Shown in pieces: positions 33,920-46,204 of a DNA stretch of 64,000 nucleotides. This DNA is from Cristatella mucedo (lineage: Eukaryota; Bryozoa; Phylactolaemata; Cristatellidae). Position numbers and translations under genes: made by a program. The stretch lies in the NCBI GenBank assembly GCA_009760855.2, contig WPIO01000005.1, positions 13,136,001-13,200,000 of the forward strand, written 5' to 3'. Numbering within the stretch: position 1 is the first letter of the stretch; each line of letters begins with the position of its first letter. The notes under the pieces were generated by a model. The model had not been told where the DNA came from. It did not search any database and worked only from the letters and a program-made list of their open reading frames with translations.

Positions 33920-35640
33920 TCTACCTCGTAAAACTTCAAATCGTTTTGAGACCACGAATTGAGTTAGTACGCTCCCAAAGTCAGGAACTCATTCCCGACT
34001 TGCATCAGAACATCCCCAGACTTGCCTTCATTTTAAAATAACTTAAAAACACACCTATTTAGGACAGCATTTATTGGGTCCCTGTGATTCGTCGTTCATG
34101 TGCTTATGCGTGCGGATATTATTACTCTGCATTGATCTGCTGCGGCCATGCTTAACTAACATAACTAATGCCATTAGCCTCAGGTCATGTTCCAGCACCT
34201 CTCAAAAGGCTGTAGTAATGCCACTACTCAAGAGAGCGACACTAGACCAAGATAACTTGACCAAGTACTACCCAAATTCAGTTCTACTATTCCTGTCCAA
34301 GAGACTGGAACGAGTCGTGGAAGACCAGCTAAACTCGTTTATTAAGACTGCAAACCATGCGAATAAGCACCAGTCTGGCTTCAAAGCTAATCACACCGGG
34401 GAGTTGGATATGCTTTGGGCGTCCGACAGCTTACTTAGTCCTTCTTGACCGACTCTCATCTCACCTAAGCATTACTGGCACTGCACGGCAATGGTTCAAG
34501 TTCTATCTAAGTGGCAGAGTCTGGAGTATTGATGTTAATAGACGAAGATCACTGAAGAACTTCAGAAAGCTTGAGTACCACAGGGCTCTGCACTTGGTAC
34601 AGTTCTTTTCACGGTCTATACTCTCCCTCTTGCTGATGTGATTGCCAAGCACAATCTAGGCTTTCGCTTCTATGCGGATGACACTCAGTTGTACTTTTCT
34701 TTTGGTTCCTTTCAGCCCTCAAGCACGTCACATTCTCTCAACTCTCTCGCAGCATGCATTGATTACATATGCACATGGATGACAGCAAAGTTTCGTAAGT
34801 TAAATGATGATCACAATTAACTTACCAGTCATGTGCAAACCCATTTTGCCTCAGAAATTAGAAAGGCTGACACTCACAATCGGCTCTGCCAGCATATCTC
34901 CTGTTGAATCTGCACTAAATCAAGGTAGTAACGTTCAAACATGACCTACCATTAGAAGACCAAATCAGCTCCATATTCAAGTCTGTCTACTTTGAGCTAC
35001 ACAGCCTTCATAAAATACGGATATTCAAGACAGGGATACCACATATAAGTAGATCCATGCATGGATAACATCCCATCTTGGCTTCTGTAGCTCACTGCTT
35101 GCCGGTCTACCAGCCTGTGCAATCGGGAGCTTACAGCCGATGTAATACTCTGTAGCTAGGCTTTACGGTTGTAAGCATCTCGGTTACCATATTACATTAC
35201 TTCCCCTCGACCCGCACTGGCTATCAGTCAAGCAATGCAACAAACCCAAGATTTTTCCTCACGTCACTTCCTTCTTTGGCTCCAGCCTACCTATCGGATC
35301 TACTACCCAACCAGGCCAAGTATCATACCACCTGCTTTTCGGAATATAACTGTTTACCTATACTTCGTACAAACCGCAAATCTTTTAGAGATCGTGCCTT
35401 TTCTTTGTATGGTCCCAAAGCTTGGACCTCTGATTAGTGCAACTAACCACACTCTAATGCTGATCCTATACATTTCACCCTAACCCTGTGATTCTGGTTT
35501 CTTATTGAGAATGCAACTACTAACCTTTCAATTAAGCTTACTTTGCAGCATATGCAAAGTGCCTACAAAGAGATCGAGTTCTCTGAGGGAGCATTACCAT
35601 GTATGTTTATATTAAAATTATTATTATTAAGTAGGCTCAC
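33920..35640 (+). mobile_element. LINE-A pieces: 3' end then RT domain copy
   Basis: 33920-34130 is a LINE-A ORF end plus 3' UTR. From about 34140 another copy starts in the RT: KAVVMPLLKRATLDQDNL, LERVVEDQLNSFIKT, RLSSHLSITGTARQWFKFYL, and the catalytic box FRFYADDTQLYFSF (about 34665), then TSHSLNSLAACIDYI. After several frame breaks it reaches the 3' hairpin (GAGATCGAGTTCTCTGAGG, about 35566) and ATTATTATT at 35616-35626. The YADD is intact but the ORF is not. Confidence 0.85.
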
Positions 35641-35869
35641 CGGTAATGAATGTGAACACATTCCAGTGGCTGATTTCACGGACGATGCCGAATAAGGGAC
35701 CGACACCTTCCGCTAAGCGGAAGAGGCAGATTGATGTGAGGAAGAGATGCTAGTAAAGAATGTTACCTCTCTTAAATACAATAGCGAGCGAAGCTCTAGT
35801 CAGTGCAATAATTTGCTCGCCCGTCGGATGACGTATCTTTAAATAAAGGATCATACCAACAAGATATTG

Positions 35870-36290
35870 TCTTTCACCAGGAGCTACCTGAATCTCTTTT
35901 AAGGCATTTTACAAATGCAGTGCCGAAAGCATGACCCAATTAACAGTATCGAGCTTGGCATTGCAATTAAACATTACCCCTTTTATGAGACCAGCACGGG
36001 GTCAAAACGTAGGCGTGGTTGTTAGCAGCAGGCACAGTGTCTGCCCACAAGAGCACACACAAGTCTGATCGTAAGGCCCACGAACAACAGTAATAGACAG
36101 TTTTGCTTTAATTTTCAAATGAATAGTCGTCGCCTCAGGGGAGATCGTGACGTCAGTAGGAGGTGAGTTCCAGGCTTTTAAAGCTTACGACCTTAAGGCA
36201 AGGTCTGCAAATGATTAGTCATGGGATATACCAAGCGCTGGTCTAAGCTCAAGGCTGAAGGGCTAAAGCTTCTACGTGTTCCATTCACTT
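35870..36290 (-). mobile_element. LINE-A 3' end, diverged
   Basis: Reverse-complement hairpin remnant (GGAGCTACCTGAATCTCTTTTAAGGC) followed by 3' UTR phrases and a degraded C-terminal segment (CTTTTAAAGCTTACGACC region). Strongly mutated. Confidence 0.6.
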
Positions 36291-36582
36291 AATCGAGTCC
36301 TGCTGCACGCTCTTCTTAATGACATGTGACTTCACGCCGGTTATGACACGCTATTTGATTTTAAAACCATGACGGAATTTAATTTTGTTAGGTTTCTGAT
36401 TTTGCGGAACTTAACAAGTAAAAACACTATCTCTTTTAGCCACTGAAACGTCCACTATCGTTTGGCCCGATGCCTAATCGTCTCCGGACCAACACAGCCG
36501 GACCAATTTTACCTGGACCTAATCGGTGAGGCCAATTTATTGTGGCTAATTGCAAATTAAACCCAACGAAAGAGATTGTTAT

Positions 36583-36794
36583 GTCAATTCAGGCCAAGTG
36601 CATCTCGGATTCTTATTTAGTCATTTTATAATATTTTACAAAGCTCAAAATGTGGTGAAAAAGTGATCAGTAATGGCTTGACATGAAGAAAAGTTATCAG
36701 TATTTATCGCCTGGTGATACCTATCATCTGTTACCATAGTGGTTGAGAAGGCAATACTTGGCAGGTGCACCATCACAATAAAGCACAGAAAATA
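36583..36794 (+). repeat. 212-bp direct repeat X, left copy
   Basis: Starts GTCAATTCAGGCCAA and ends GCACAGAAAATA one base before the 5' LTR. It matches 38709-38921 with about a dozen substitutions by eye. Not part of the LTR. Confidence 0.9.
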
Positions 36795-36795
36795 G

Positions 36796-37098
36796 TGTAT
36801 GCCGGCTCCTCTGATGAGCCTGTGATGTAGCATGGACACTGGCCGGTAACCCAATGGTGGCCAGATGGTGGATTCACCATCTGGGTCTGCCGGTGCACAG
36901 CTGTGGTCCGCCTGTGATGTGGTATATACACAGGCCGGTAACCTGCTGGTGGGGAGATGGTGGACCGGAGGACCGGAGGAGAAAGGCAGACTCGAGTGGG
37001 AGAAGGGGACGAAGGCAGTCGTGCGTCTTGCTGCTCCGTGCCTTGTGCAATAAACCGTTGGCGTTGTTCTGGGCCAGCGTTCTGTATGCCGAACCACA
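36796..37098 (+). repeat. 5' LTR (303 bp)
   Basis: Begins TGTATGCCGGCTCC and ends ACCACA (TG...CA). It contains a TATA-like GGTATATACACAGG (about 36920) and a poly(A) signal GTGCAATAAACC (about 37048). It differs from the 3' LTR at roughly 13 positions. Confidence 0.9.
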
Positions 37099-38191
37099 AA
37101 CTATTTCGTGGGATGGAGCCGATGACGCCGTGGGAGATGTCTTGTGCAGCGTCCCTAGGCTTTGATGGCTTCGGAGACTTCGTTGGCTGGCTGCTGAACT
37201 TCGAGAGGGAGATCGAGAAAAGTGGCTACGAACCAAGTGAGTGCCACTTGTTTTTGCTCCTTGCAATGCAAGGCGGGGCCTTCACGTTTGCCTCGGGGCT
37301 ACCGCAGGAAGTTCAGGATGACTATGCCCAGCTTCGTGAGGCCCTAGTGAGGGCATTCACCTCGCCGGCCGGTAGAGCGAGATTGCTGCGTGCTGATCGG
37401 GTAAAGGCTGGTAGGACTGAGAGGGCCGATAGGAGCGACCGGAAGCGGCAGCAGCGATCACCGACTGTGTACCTGGCGACAGAGGTTTTTCAGGCTGCCA
37501 CGCCGTGGCGGCGGGCAACGGCTCTCAAAGCGGTGACGGTTAATCAGGCTGTGATGGTGTTCCACGAAGCAACGGTAGCGTGTGAGGCAACGGTCAGCGG
37601 TGTGGCTGAGGCGACGGAGAGTGAGACGGTGCACGGAGAGGCGTGGAAGGGGCGGCGTACGCGTGGAAGGCGGCGGCGTCCGCGACAGAGTCGGCGGCGG
37701 CATCAGCGGCAGAGTCGGCGGCGTCCGCGCGAAAGGCTGCCGCGTCCGAGGAAGAGTCGGCGGCGTCCGCCAGAAAGGTAGTGGCCGGCGATGCAGCACA
37801 AGCCATGAAGGTGACGTTGGCCTGCGACAAGCCGGTGGGCTGTGACGCGGCACAGGCAGGAGAGTGTGTGCAGACCGAAGAGTCTGCACAGGCCGGAGAG
37901 ACTGTGCAGAACGGAGAGGCTGTCCAGCAGGGAGAATCTGTGCAGGCCGCGGAGACTGTGCAGGCCGGAGAGACTACTAAGGTTGGAGAGGATACGCAGG
38001 ACGGAGAAGCAGCTAGGTATATCGGAGACTCGGCGGCAGAATTGGCAGAGGCGGATGGAGCGACGGCGGTTGGTGTCCAAAAAACAGTGGGTGTGGACGT
38101 CAGCTCGATGACGATGGTCGGTGTCTCACGTTGCCGGCTGGTCGCAAAAGGCCGTGCACCAGCTCACCTCTTGCGATCAGCCGTCAGGTAG
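37087..38191 (+). CDS. gag-like protein, frameshifted
   Basis: The frame open to 37781 holds a capsid-like helical region: GFGDFVGWLLNFEREIEKSG, CHLFLLLAMQGGAFTFASGL, DDYAQLREALVRAFTS, as expected of LTR-retrotransposon CA domains. The coding sense then moves to the frame 37643-38191, an Ala-rich tract (ESAAASAAESAASARKAAAS) and a tandem hexa/heptapeptide repeat around GETVQ. No CCHC zinc knuckle was seen. A frameshift in the Ala-rich tract separates the two parts, or the overlap is genuine. The start at 37087 or 37113 is uncertain. Virus-like particle formation is inferred. Confidence 0.55.
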
Positions 38192-38405
38192 CCTGTGGGG
38201 TCAGCTATTGATGTTAGCTGCTATGTCGAGGATGTGTAAGGTCTAGTTTGTATCGTTTATAGATAGGCTCGTTTATTGCTGCTTAGATAGGCTCGTTCAT
38301 GCTGCCCTGTACCTTGCAGCGACATGTGTTGGTGCTGCAAATTTATGACCCTTCGCATTGGCACTGCAAACTTGTGACGTTAAGGTCAAGGGGGTGTAGT
38401 TTGAG

Positions 38406-38708
38406 TGTATGCCGGCTCCTCTGATAAGCCTGTGATGTGGCATGGACACAGGCCGGTAACCCACTGGTGGCCAGATGGTGGATTCACCATCTGGGTCTGC
38501 CGGTGCACAGCTGTGGTCCGCCTGCGATGTGGTATATACACAGGCTGGTAACCTGCTGGTGGTGAGATGGTGGACCGGAGGACCGGAGGAGGAGGGCAGA
38601 CTCGAGTGGGAGAAGGGGGCAAAGGCAGTCGTGCGTCTGGCTGCTCCGTGCCTTGTGCAATAAACCGTTGGCGTTGTTCTGGGCCAGCGTTCTGTATGCC
38701 AAACCACA
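38406..38708 (+). repeat. 3' LTR (303 bp)
   Basis: Same length and ends as the 5' LTR (TGTATGCC...ACCACA), with TATA-like and AATAAA elements conserved. Confidence 0.9.
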
Positions 38709-38921
38709 GTCAATTCAGGCCAATTGCATCTCGGATTCTTATTTAATCATTTTATAATACTTTACAAAGCTCAAAATGTGATGAAATAAGTGATCAGTAA
38801 TTGTTTGACACGAAGAAAAGTTATCAGTATTTATCGCCTGGTGCTACCTATCATTTGTTACCATAGTGGTTAAGAAGGCGATACTTGGCAGGTGCACCAT
38901 CACAATAAAGCACAGAAAATA
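38709..38921 (+). repeat. 212-bp direct repeat X, right copy
   Basis: Begins immediately after the 3' LTR with GTCAATTCAGGCCAA and ends GCACAGAAAATA. Its divergence from the left copy (about 12 differences) is similar to that between the two LTRs. Confidence 0.9.
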
Positions 38922-39129
38922 ATAACACCAGATGAATATATTTTTAATTTTTTTGAGAAAGTATGCAGATCGCGATAATAATTACTGTTTACGAGGTTTA
39001 TTTCGCAACTTTGTGATCGAATAAAAACTAACAAGAAGTAGTGACACCTTACATTACAAACAAAGCTCAATAAATTCTAGACATTTCTATTATTAATTGT
39101 AATAATAAACATAAGTAGTTTAGCTATTG

Positions 39130-39860
39130 TGCATCGCCGTCTGTAACTTTAAAATATCACAGACCATGTGGGTGTTACTCAGCTGAGACTTGTATAGCAC
39201 ATTCACCGGCAAAGCGGCTTTCGGTACCCATTCGGTAGCCAAAAGACTCTATCTCTAACCGCAAAGAGAAGATCAGAAGCATAGCAGAGTCAGAAGACCT
39301 GGCGAGGCAGGGATTAGCTCGGAAATAGTAGCTGAGGACCACTTTAAATGATGCACCATATGCGGAAACCAAGGAGCAGTTGTTGTAAAAGAATCGTGGA
39401 AGCATGTTCGACATTCTAGGACCTGCAGGGATAAAGCTGGTGCCACCAACGGTCCATAAGGCGAGAAATGGGACAGCAAATTTATTCTCCCTGTCAACCT
39501 GAGCGAACGACGACACCGAGACTGGTGGAACTGTTCAGCTAGAAATAGAGGAGCCAAGCCGTTGTGGGCCTATTGGGTCAGCCTCAGAACTTGTTCGTGT
39601 GTCCTTTGATTAACCGGCCGTCATCCTAGCTCTTTTATAAAAGGAGAAACTTTTTATACACTCGTCAAAACCGACACCTAAATGTCTAGCACTTGGTGAT
39701 AATCCCATAACAGCATCACCAATCAGAAAACGACAGCCATCTAATCCAGACGAACGCTTAGGGTGTCCTTCCTGCAGCAGTTCAGTTGTATCTTCGTTTA
39801 GTTTCAAGACATTTTTCAGCATTAAGGATCAAATGTTGATAAGGCAAGCATTTACTATTT
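39130..39860 (-). mobile_element. LINE-B 3' half
   Basis: Minus frames read KLNEDTTELLQEGHPKRSSG (about 39740-39800, compare 23580), RHLGVGF, then VSSFAQVDRENKFAVPF and GPRMSNMLPRFF, followed by the LINE-B 3' UTR (GGCTACCGAATGG). The very end at 39130 is degraded. Middle of the RT C-terminal region deleted. Confidence 0.75.
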
Positions 39861-40382
39861 TAGTTTGTGCAGCAGATTCCGACGGTTTGAATGGCAAATT
39901 ACAATTTTGATAAAACTTCAATGACATTTCGTTTTTTATATCGCTAAAGCACTGGCCTAAAAGAGCTAAGATAAGTCGATCTTTTTAGGGATGTGAAAGT
40001 CCAATACCCGCTTTTCCACAGATTTAATTCGCAACCTACGTGGCCAGACCTATTTTCATGTGACCTTATCGTTATGGCCAGTTTGTACCGTACATCTGAA
40101 GCAATGAATCAATTCGTGCTGAATCGTGAACAAACTTAATGGGCCAAATTATTACCGACCTTCATGGTTTCCGGTTCCTAAATCGTGAAGGATAATAACA
40201 ATTGTAAAAATATCTAACGGTTAGCCCGTCAAGCCGACTGAGCTTTTGGATGTAGTCTTGCCATTCAAGCTGTTTTGAGCTCAAAGACAGGAAGCTATAG
40301 GCATAGGTCATGGCCTCTTGTGAACGCCTTTAATCCTCCCATGCCGTCAAACAGACTCGTCTCCGTTGTGTATATGCTTTCT

Positions 40383-40472
<90 letters not shown>

Positions 40473-41384
40473 ACTTTTCATAAAATGGTACAAGTGCTCA
40501 TCGTTAAAGCCGTTTTTCTTTCGGCAAGCAGGTGTGCATAGGTGGAATCACCTCAGGTCGGTAGCCGTGTGCCAAGGTTCAGCCGGCTCGGGTATTTGTC
40601 ACATGTCGGCTGAGGACAGAACCATTACGATCGTTCTGTTTGCAGCCTAATTCTGAACGGACGTGAAAGCTGTACACTCTATTTGTAAACAACGTAGTTT
40701 AATAATGGCCCCCAATTCGGCTCATCTTTTCTATTGCTGATTTGTTAGACATATCTAGATAACTCTAAGTTCACTGGTTTAAAAAACAAACGACAATGAT
40801 ACCGATACCAAATCCCAGGAAAATGATTGAACAATCAATTTAAAAGCTGCAATGGAGAAAATGAAAATATCTTAGTGTGGGGAATGTAAAGCAGACGCTA
40901 AGGCGAAAGGTGAAAATCGTGCCTAATATTACAAGTTTAGAGTTTTAGCTTGGACGATCATCGGAACGACAAATGACAGCTTCCACTTTCCACGTCATTT
41001 CTGTGACGCTTGGATTCGTGGCTAGTAGAACAGGAATATATCTACGCCTAAACACGATTTAATTTACAAGTTATTGAGCGGCTTGCTTACTGAGCAAATG
41101 GATGCGTGAAAGGTAGAAACGGTGTAGCACTGTTTCTACTACAGCAAAGGGGAGACTCTGGAACAGGGTCTTCCGGATGGAGTACCAAATGAAGGATCCA
41201 GTAAACACGCATTCAATTTCTCAGGTCTATCTATGCACGATTCTCTCAACTCAGTGCCCAAAAATATTTGCAACGATACTTAACTGATTTTCAAAACCAA
41301 ATACATCCCACGTGCTTCTAAAAAATACCTTACTACCAGAAAAGCATGAAAGCCGACTTTGCTGAAGCCGGATTTTTCGCTCCC
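39861..41384. other. No gene seen apart from a (TA)n(TG)n run
   Basis: 1.5 kb AT-rich. A dinucleotide run occupies 40386-40471. Short ORFs crossing it are artefacts. Confidence 0.4.
40386..40471. repeat. (TA)n(TG)n microsatellite
   Basis: About 30 bp TA followed by about 55 bp TG with one C interruption. Confidence 0.95.
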
Positions 41385-42360
41385 CAACGACACGCCCTCA
41401 GAGAACACAATCCCTTTTTAAGCGTTTTGCATTTTTTTGCAAATGAAGCAACAGCGAATTATTAGTGGTAGCATGCTTACTGCAAAACAAGAATAACGTG
41501 ATTAGTGGTGTCCTGCACAGGGTCCCTGTGCTAGTAAATTAGTGGCAGCATGCACAGTGTCAGCACTCATAAGCACATATAACGCGGATCTCCGGGACTC
41601 ACAAAATTCTTTTATACATAGACGCCTTGTGCATTTCTTTTTAAATGTGGTCAAATCAGAATATGTCGTGACACAAGTCGGGAGTAAATTCTAAGCTTTG
41701 AGAGCCTACGAACTAAAGGTACGTTTTCCAAAGAATTTTAGGTTTCAGACGAAATAGGTGGACAATTCGATTCTGCAAAGCTGGTGGTACGATGCTCAGC
41801 CTGGTGGGATAGTAGACATGATAAGTAGTCTGGAGCGAAAGAATAAATCGACCTAAAAATGAACGGCAGAACCTTCTAGTGTATGCATAGCTTAACTGGA
41901 AGCCAAGCTAAGGCGGAAAGAAGTGGCTTGACATGGTAATTGTTACTTTCACGACGGACAAGCCTAACTACAGAGTTTTGCATCAGCTGTAAGCACCTGA
42001 TTGCACAGGCCGGTAGACCAGCAAACTATAAGTTACTGAAGTCAAGGCGTGATAATTCGAATGCATTGACCAATTTAGATGCGGTATCTCTGTCTAGACA
42101 AGCCCCATTTTAGCAAGCTTATGTAGCAAAAAAGTAGCAAGACTTAAATGTGCAGTTAATAGAGTCGTCTATTGAAGGTTACTTTGGAACACGACACCTA
42201 TATTTAATGGAGGTTCACGAGGAAACTTAGTTGGCAGAGCTGATTTTGAGCGTTATATTTTCCAATTTCTTGATCACACTTGGTTTGCATTTGACGATTA
42301 GGTCGGTTTTATCACCATGCAATTAATGAAAGTTTGCTGTTGTTCAAGTCAGCAGGTTGT
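41385..42360 (-). mobile_element. LINE-A 3' half
   Basis: From the reverse-complement hairpin (ACGCCCTCAGAGAACACAATCCC, 41389) through 3' UTR and the C-terminal region. The segment 41985-42110 (AGCACCTGATTGCACAGGCC...ACCAATTTAGATGCGGTATC) parallels 3250-3350. All frames are broken. Confidence 0.8.
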
Positions 42361-42499
42361 CACTCTGCAGCTGACTGCAGTGCAGGAGCAAGCAGCAGGT
42401 CGTACTTTATGCACTGCCACTGGACACAGTGGGGCAGAACTTTAGAAATACTGAACCTTGCAAAATAAACCAGCCGAGCGACTATTTAGACACGGTAAT

Positions 42500-43095
42500 A
42501 AGCATCCGACAGCTCACGTACTTGCATTTGTGCTATGTTCTGCTATTTCTCATTCTTGCTATTGTGCTAGGTCACTTTATTCCTTGGCTCCAGCCTATCT
42601 CTCAGATCTGCTCCCCCATCAGACCAAACATCGTACCACCTGCTTTTCGGAATCCAACAATTTACCAATACCTCGTACAAACCTCAAACCCTTTGGAGAC
42701 CGTGCATTTAGTTCGTATGCTCCCAAAGCCTGGAACTCACTCCCGACTTGCTTCACAACATCCCCTGACTTGAGTACATCTGAAAAGAACCTAAAAACGC
42801 ACCTATTTAAGACGGCATTTAGAGACTGTGACTGTAATTTATTACATCCCTGTGACTTGTACTTTATGTTCTTATGAGTGCTGACACTGCGTATGCTGCC
42901 ATTCAACACACTTTCATGCTGACCCTGTGCATATCATCCCTAACTATGTAATTCACGTTGTTTATCAAGTATTATATTACTAGCCATCCTATCCCGTTTC
43001 CCTTTGTAGCGAATGTAAAGTGCTTTGAAGGAGATTGGTTTCTCTGAGGGCGTTTTATCAAGTGCATAATTAATATTAATATTACCTTCCTATGT
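42500..43095 (+). mobile_element. LINE-A 3' end
   Basis: RSLYSLAPAYLSDLLPHQTK, PIPRTNLKPFGDRAFSSYAP and KAWNSLPTCFTTSPD precede the 3' UTR. It ends with the hairpin (GGAGATTGGTTTCTCTGAGGG) and TAATTAATATTAATATTACC at about 43085. It forms a head-to-head pair with the preceding minus copy. Confidence 0.85.
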
Positions 43096-43099
43096 ACTC

Positions 43100-43500
43100 G
43101 CATACACTCAGCCGTTCCTCCCCATTCAGCATATGTAATAGTACTGCCCTGTCTTCTGACTCTAATCGCCTAGCCCCACATATATTTTTAAAGCCTTGGA
43201 GACCGCACCTTTGCTCCCACACTACGATCCTCTCTACCAACTGAGGTCACGACATCTGGCATGATGGAATTTTAAAAGATGCTACTAGCACACCTGTTTA
43301 TCTCAGCATGTGTTCTGTCAGCTAGAATGGCCTAGAATGCAGGATTGTGCATGCTGCAAGTGAGTTTTCATTAGCGACCACTTGGCATGCCTCCATTTCT
43401 TCCATATTAATACTACCTAGAAAGAGATTTAGTTCTTGCAGCATTTCATTACAATTGTCTATAACTGCTTAAATATTTATTACTTGTATTATAATTATAA
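43100..43500 (+). mobile_element. LINE-A 3' end, degraded
   Basis: AAGCCTTGGAGACCGCACC, GCATGATGG...AAAGATGCTACTAGCACACC and GAAAGAGATTTAGTTCTTGCAGC echo the LINE-A C-terminus and hairpin with many changes. Confidence 0.6.
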
Positions 43501-45005
43501 CTAGCTGGGCCAAGTCTGCGCATTCGATCCAGCAAGTTGCTATCATTGAATGGGTTGCCCAGACGACATGGCTCCTAATCGGCTGCCGACCTATGACAGC
43601 AACTATTGTCAGATCTTTAACCCCATCTGCTTTTGCTGCCAATATTTCAGGAAGCCTACAAATTTTATTATATTGTTAGCGACATCAAACCCATGTGCAA
43701 CATAGTTTATCTACTTTTTTCAGACATTCTTTGACCCTGTGTGCCGTAGGTTCCGGCATTGCAGGCAGCCTTCATCTGCAGCTTCATCCTACACGCATTG
43801 AGCCTTGAGATGGTCCCAATGTACAACTGTCTGACTGACTGCCGAAATGAAGCCCTCCAAGTATGGGTTTTCTGCAGTAGCAAATGCTGAGGATTTGTGA
43901 TTTCTGTTGCCGCTTCTTTGTGTTGTAGAATGTTCACTGTTGTTCGCTCCATCATCTGACATGTTGCTTGAGCCAACGTGCTGGGACTGGCTTTGAGTCC
44001 CTCCCCGATCGAGTTGCAGCAGTCGACACTAGTGTCAGAGAATCGCCGATAGCATGGTAAGATCAAATGATGGTACCCCCTTGAGTAGTGCTGGCATGCC
44101 TCTGCACGTTCGAACTGTCTCTCTTACCTGCAGCTCCATGCACAGCATCCTCAGAAGGGCTGAGGAAAGCCTTGGCAAGAGTAATAAGCATAAGCTATCA
44201 TGGACCAGTCGGAGCTGCACAACCCGATCGCAGACCACAGGCCGAACGAAATATGGCCACATTGCATTGCTGCTGCTCATGTATCAGTAGCTATATGTAT
44301 GCAGCCCTCCCGGATTACCTGCTCCCAATCATCTAATCTCAAGCTAATAGCAATTTCAACCTCACTTTGCTGGAGGAGCTCCGACTGGTGAAAGCCCGTG
44401 GGAGGGATGCACCACTGGCACTCTTTCCGGCAAGGTAGCTCTGCTTCTATGTTCCTGTGACCATTCACAGCTTGGTAACTAAGCTATCCTCGCCAGTTGG
44501 GTGTAGGGAGACTATTGACCGGGAAATGGCCGGCGGCTGCACAATGAGGGAGTTGGTGTCCTCAGACTTGGCTTCCTCTCAAAGAGGAGCATAGAAATGG
44601 CCGCCGTCTCCTCCGGCACAAGGCAGTCGTGACAAAACCAGCCAAGATTAAGATGACAGAAATCTTTAAAGTGCTAGCTGCCAAGTAGAATGAATAGGGT
44701 TTCTGATGGTACTTATTAATGTTCTATCTACTATGGATCTTTTTTCTTTTCATTACTTTTTCAATTGTCGCTTTTTATCGTTAGCAATAAAGTTCTTCAC
44801 TAAGAATAGACCTGTGTTGTCAGCCGGCGATTAGATATGCCAGTGGTTCGGCAGTGTGCAGACAATGGCCAGCTTTCTCAGACTTTTTGAACAGAATGCG
44901 GCACTCGTGTTCTAACTATAGCTCGCCACACTTGTTTTAGTCGAGCCTGCCTGTCAGGTGACCGGCAAGCGTGCCCTAACTCTAAGCCGGCTAAGCAGCC
45001 AGCCC
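43501..45005 (-). other. Unassigned; possible exon with GTAAGAG donor
   Basis: On the minus strand ORFs at 44468-44277, 44280-44035 and 44066-43707 overlap. A consensus donor GAGCTGCAG|GTAAGAG occurs near 44132. The 119-codon frame 44066-43707 (MILPCYRRFSDTSVDCC...) shows no recognised domain. This could be a genuine but unknown gene, and nothing in it decides this. Confidence 0.25.
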
Positions 45006-45008
45006 TCA

Positions 45009-45110
45009 GAATAATAATAATAATAATAATAACGGGTCATACACAGAGCCCTCAGAAACTCAGTCTCTTCCAACTCAAAGCATGTTCTAATGGTCAGTGA
45101 TCAATGCTGT
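45009..45110 (-). mobile_element. (AAT)n plus LINE-A tail fragment
   Basis: (AAT)n at 45010-45033, then GAGCCCTCAGAAACTCAGTCTCTTCC, a LINE-A hairpin remnant. Only the extreme 3' end is present. Confidence 0.7.
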
Positions 45111-45448
45111 TGAGATATTCGTCGGCTTCATCTACTTCATTGCCGTGATTTCCGTTGCGCCGTCTGTCGACGTTGTATTCATGCTTTCGATCCAGCTTCT
45201 TTCCCTTCATGGCTAATAGTAGTACTGGTGGAATAGTAGCACTGGTGGAGCTAACCCAAAAGGAGTAGCTAATTAGTAGTCTTGATAGTCTTCAAAGACT
45301 TTTGGAAGACTGGGCGAAGACTCGGAGCCCGGGCACGGCTCTACTTATTGGCCAAGACTCGAGTAGGACTGAACAAATGACCAATCAAAGGCCCCCTCAA
45401 GGGCGTACTTTCTTTGTTTTGTAAAATCAATAAATATATATATATGTA

Positions 45449-45452
<4 letters not shown>

Positions 45453-45496
<44 letters not shown>
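45453..45496. repeat. (TG)n microsatellite
   Basis: About 44 bp of TG, preceded by short TA/TATG units from 45433. Confidence 0.95.
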
Positions 45497-45500
<4 letters not shown>

Positions 45501-46204
45501 CTCAAAGTAAACCAAAATAAGATTAGCTAAGCACCTTCGGAAATGTACTAGCTACCTGGGATTTCATAACCTACCCGGTCTCTCTTTGCAACTCAGTTTC
45601 AAACGGGCCACCGGTTAGTCTCAACTAGTCTACAGTGGGGCGTGCCGGAAATGTGCAAAGCCTCGAGACGCGGCCACGTCACCCTTCGCTCGATTACCTG
45701 ACAGCTCCTGGTCGAACAGCGAACACGTGTGCACACTCCCAGACTCTTGTTCTGACGAGTAGTGTATTGCCCAATCGCTCCTTCTAAAGAGCGATACTCG
45801 CTCTAGCCGGCCTCCTCAGCCTCCTCCTCCTCCAGGCCGGCCCCACATCGGCTCGTTGCTTAGCGCCGCTCCGCTTTCGTTCGAGCTTCGAGTGATTCAA
45901 GGTTTTGAAGAGTAGTAGGTTCTATACTGAGAAGCTCTTTTTAACCGTTTTATTCACGCGATGCTTGCTTGTGCTTCCGATTAGGAGTATAAAGCGTACT
46001 TCGCTACTACTTGAATATTTTAAGAAAAAATGCAACAGAAAAAGTTAAAGTCAGATTGAATTACGTAATAATTTGTTGCTAGAGTACTTAGAGGCATACG
46101 TTCACTAAACCTTACCCTTGGTCCAAGAATCGCAGGCCAAGTTCTATCGTCGCCGATTTGGTCCTCATATTCTAAACGGTAATATTACAAAATAAGCTGA
46201 TTTA
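45497..46204. other. No gene seen
   Basis: Contains a GC/CT-rich patch (CCTCCTCAGCCTCCTCCTCC at 45812) and no recognised gene or repeat. Confidence 0.4.

Larger units (their letters stand above)
36796..38708 (+). mobile_element. Complete non-autonomous LTR retrotransposon, gag only
   Basis: Two 303-bp LTRs enclose 1.3 kb with a single gag-like coding region. No protease, RT/RNase H or integrase is present, so it would depend on another element. A purine-rich stretch AAGGTCAAGGGGGTG precedes the 3' LTR (38380-38398). No primer-binding site was assigned. The element sits exactly between two 212-bp direct repeats instead of the usual 4-6 bp duplication. Confidence 0.85.

Noticed and set aside
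36645-37266. Several overlapping ORFs in and around the LTR (both strands), repeated at 38297-38713
   Set aside because: They lie in the non-coding LTR sequence and recur only because the LTR is duplicated.
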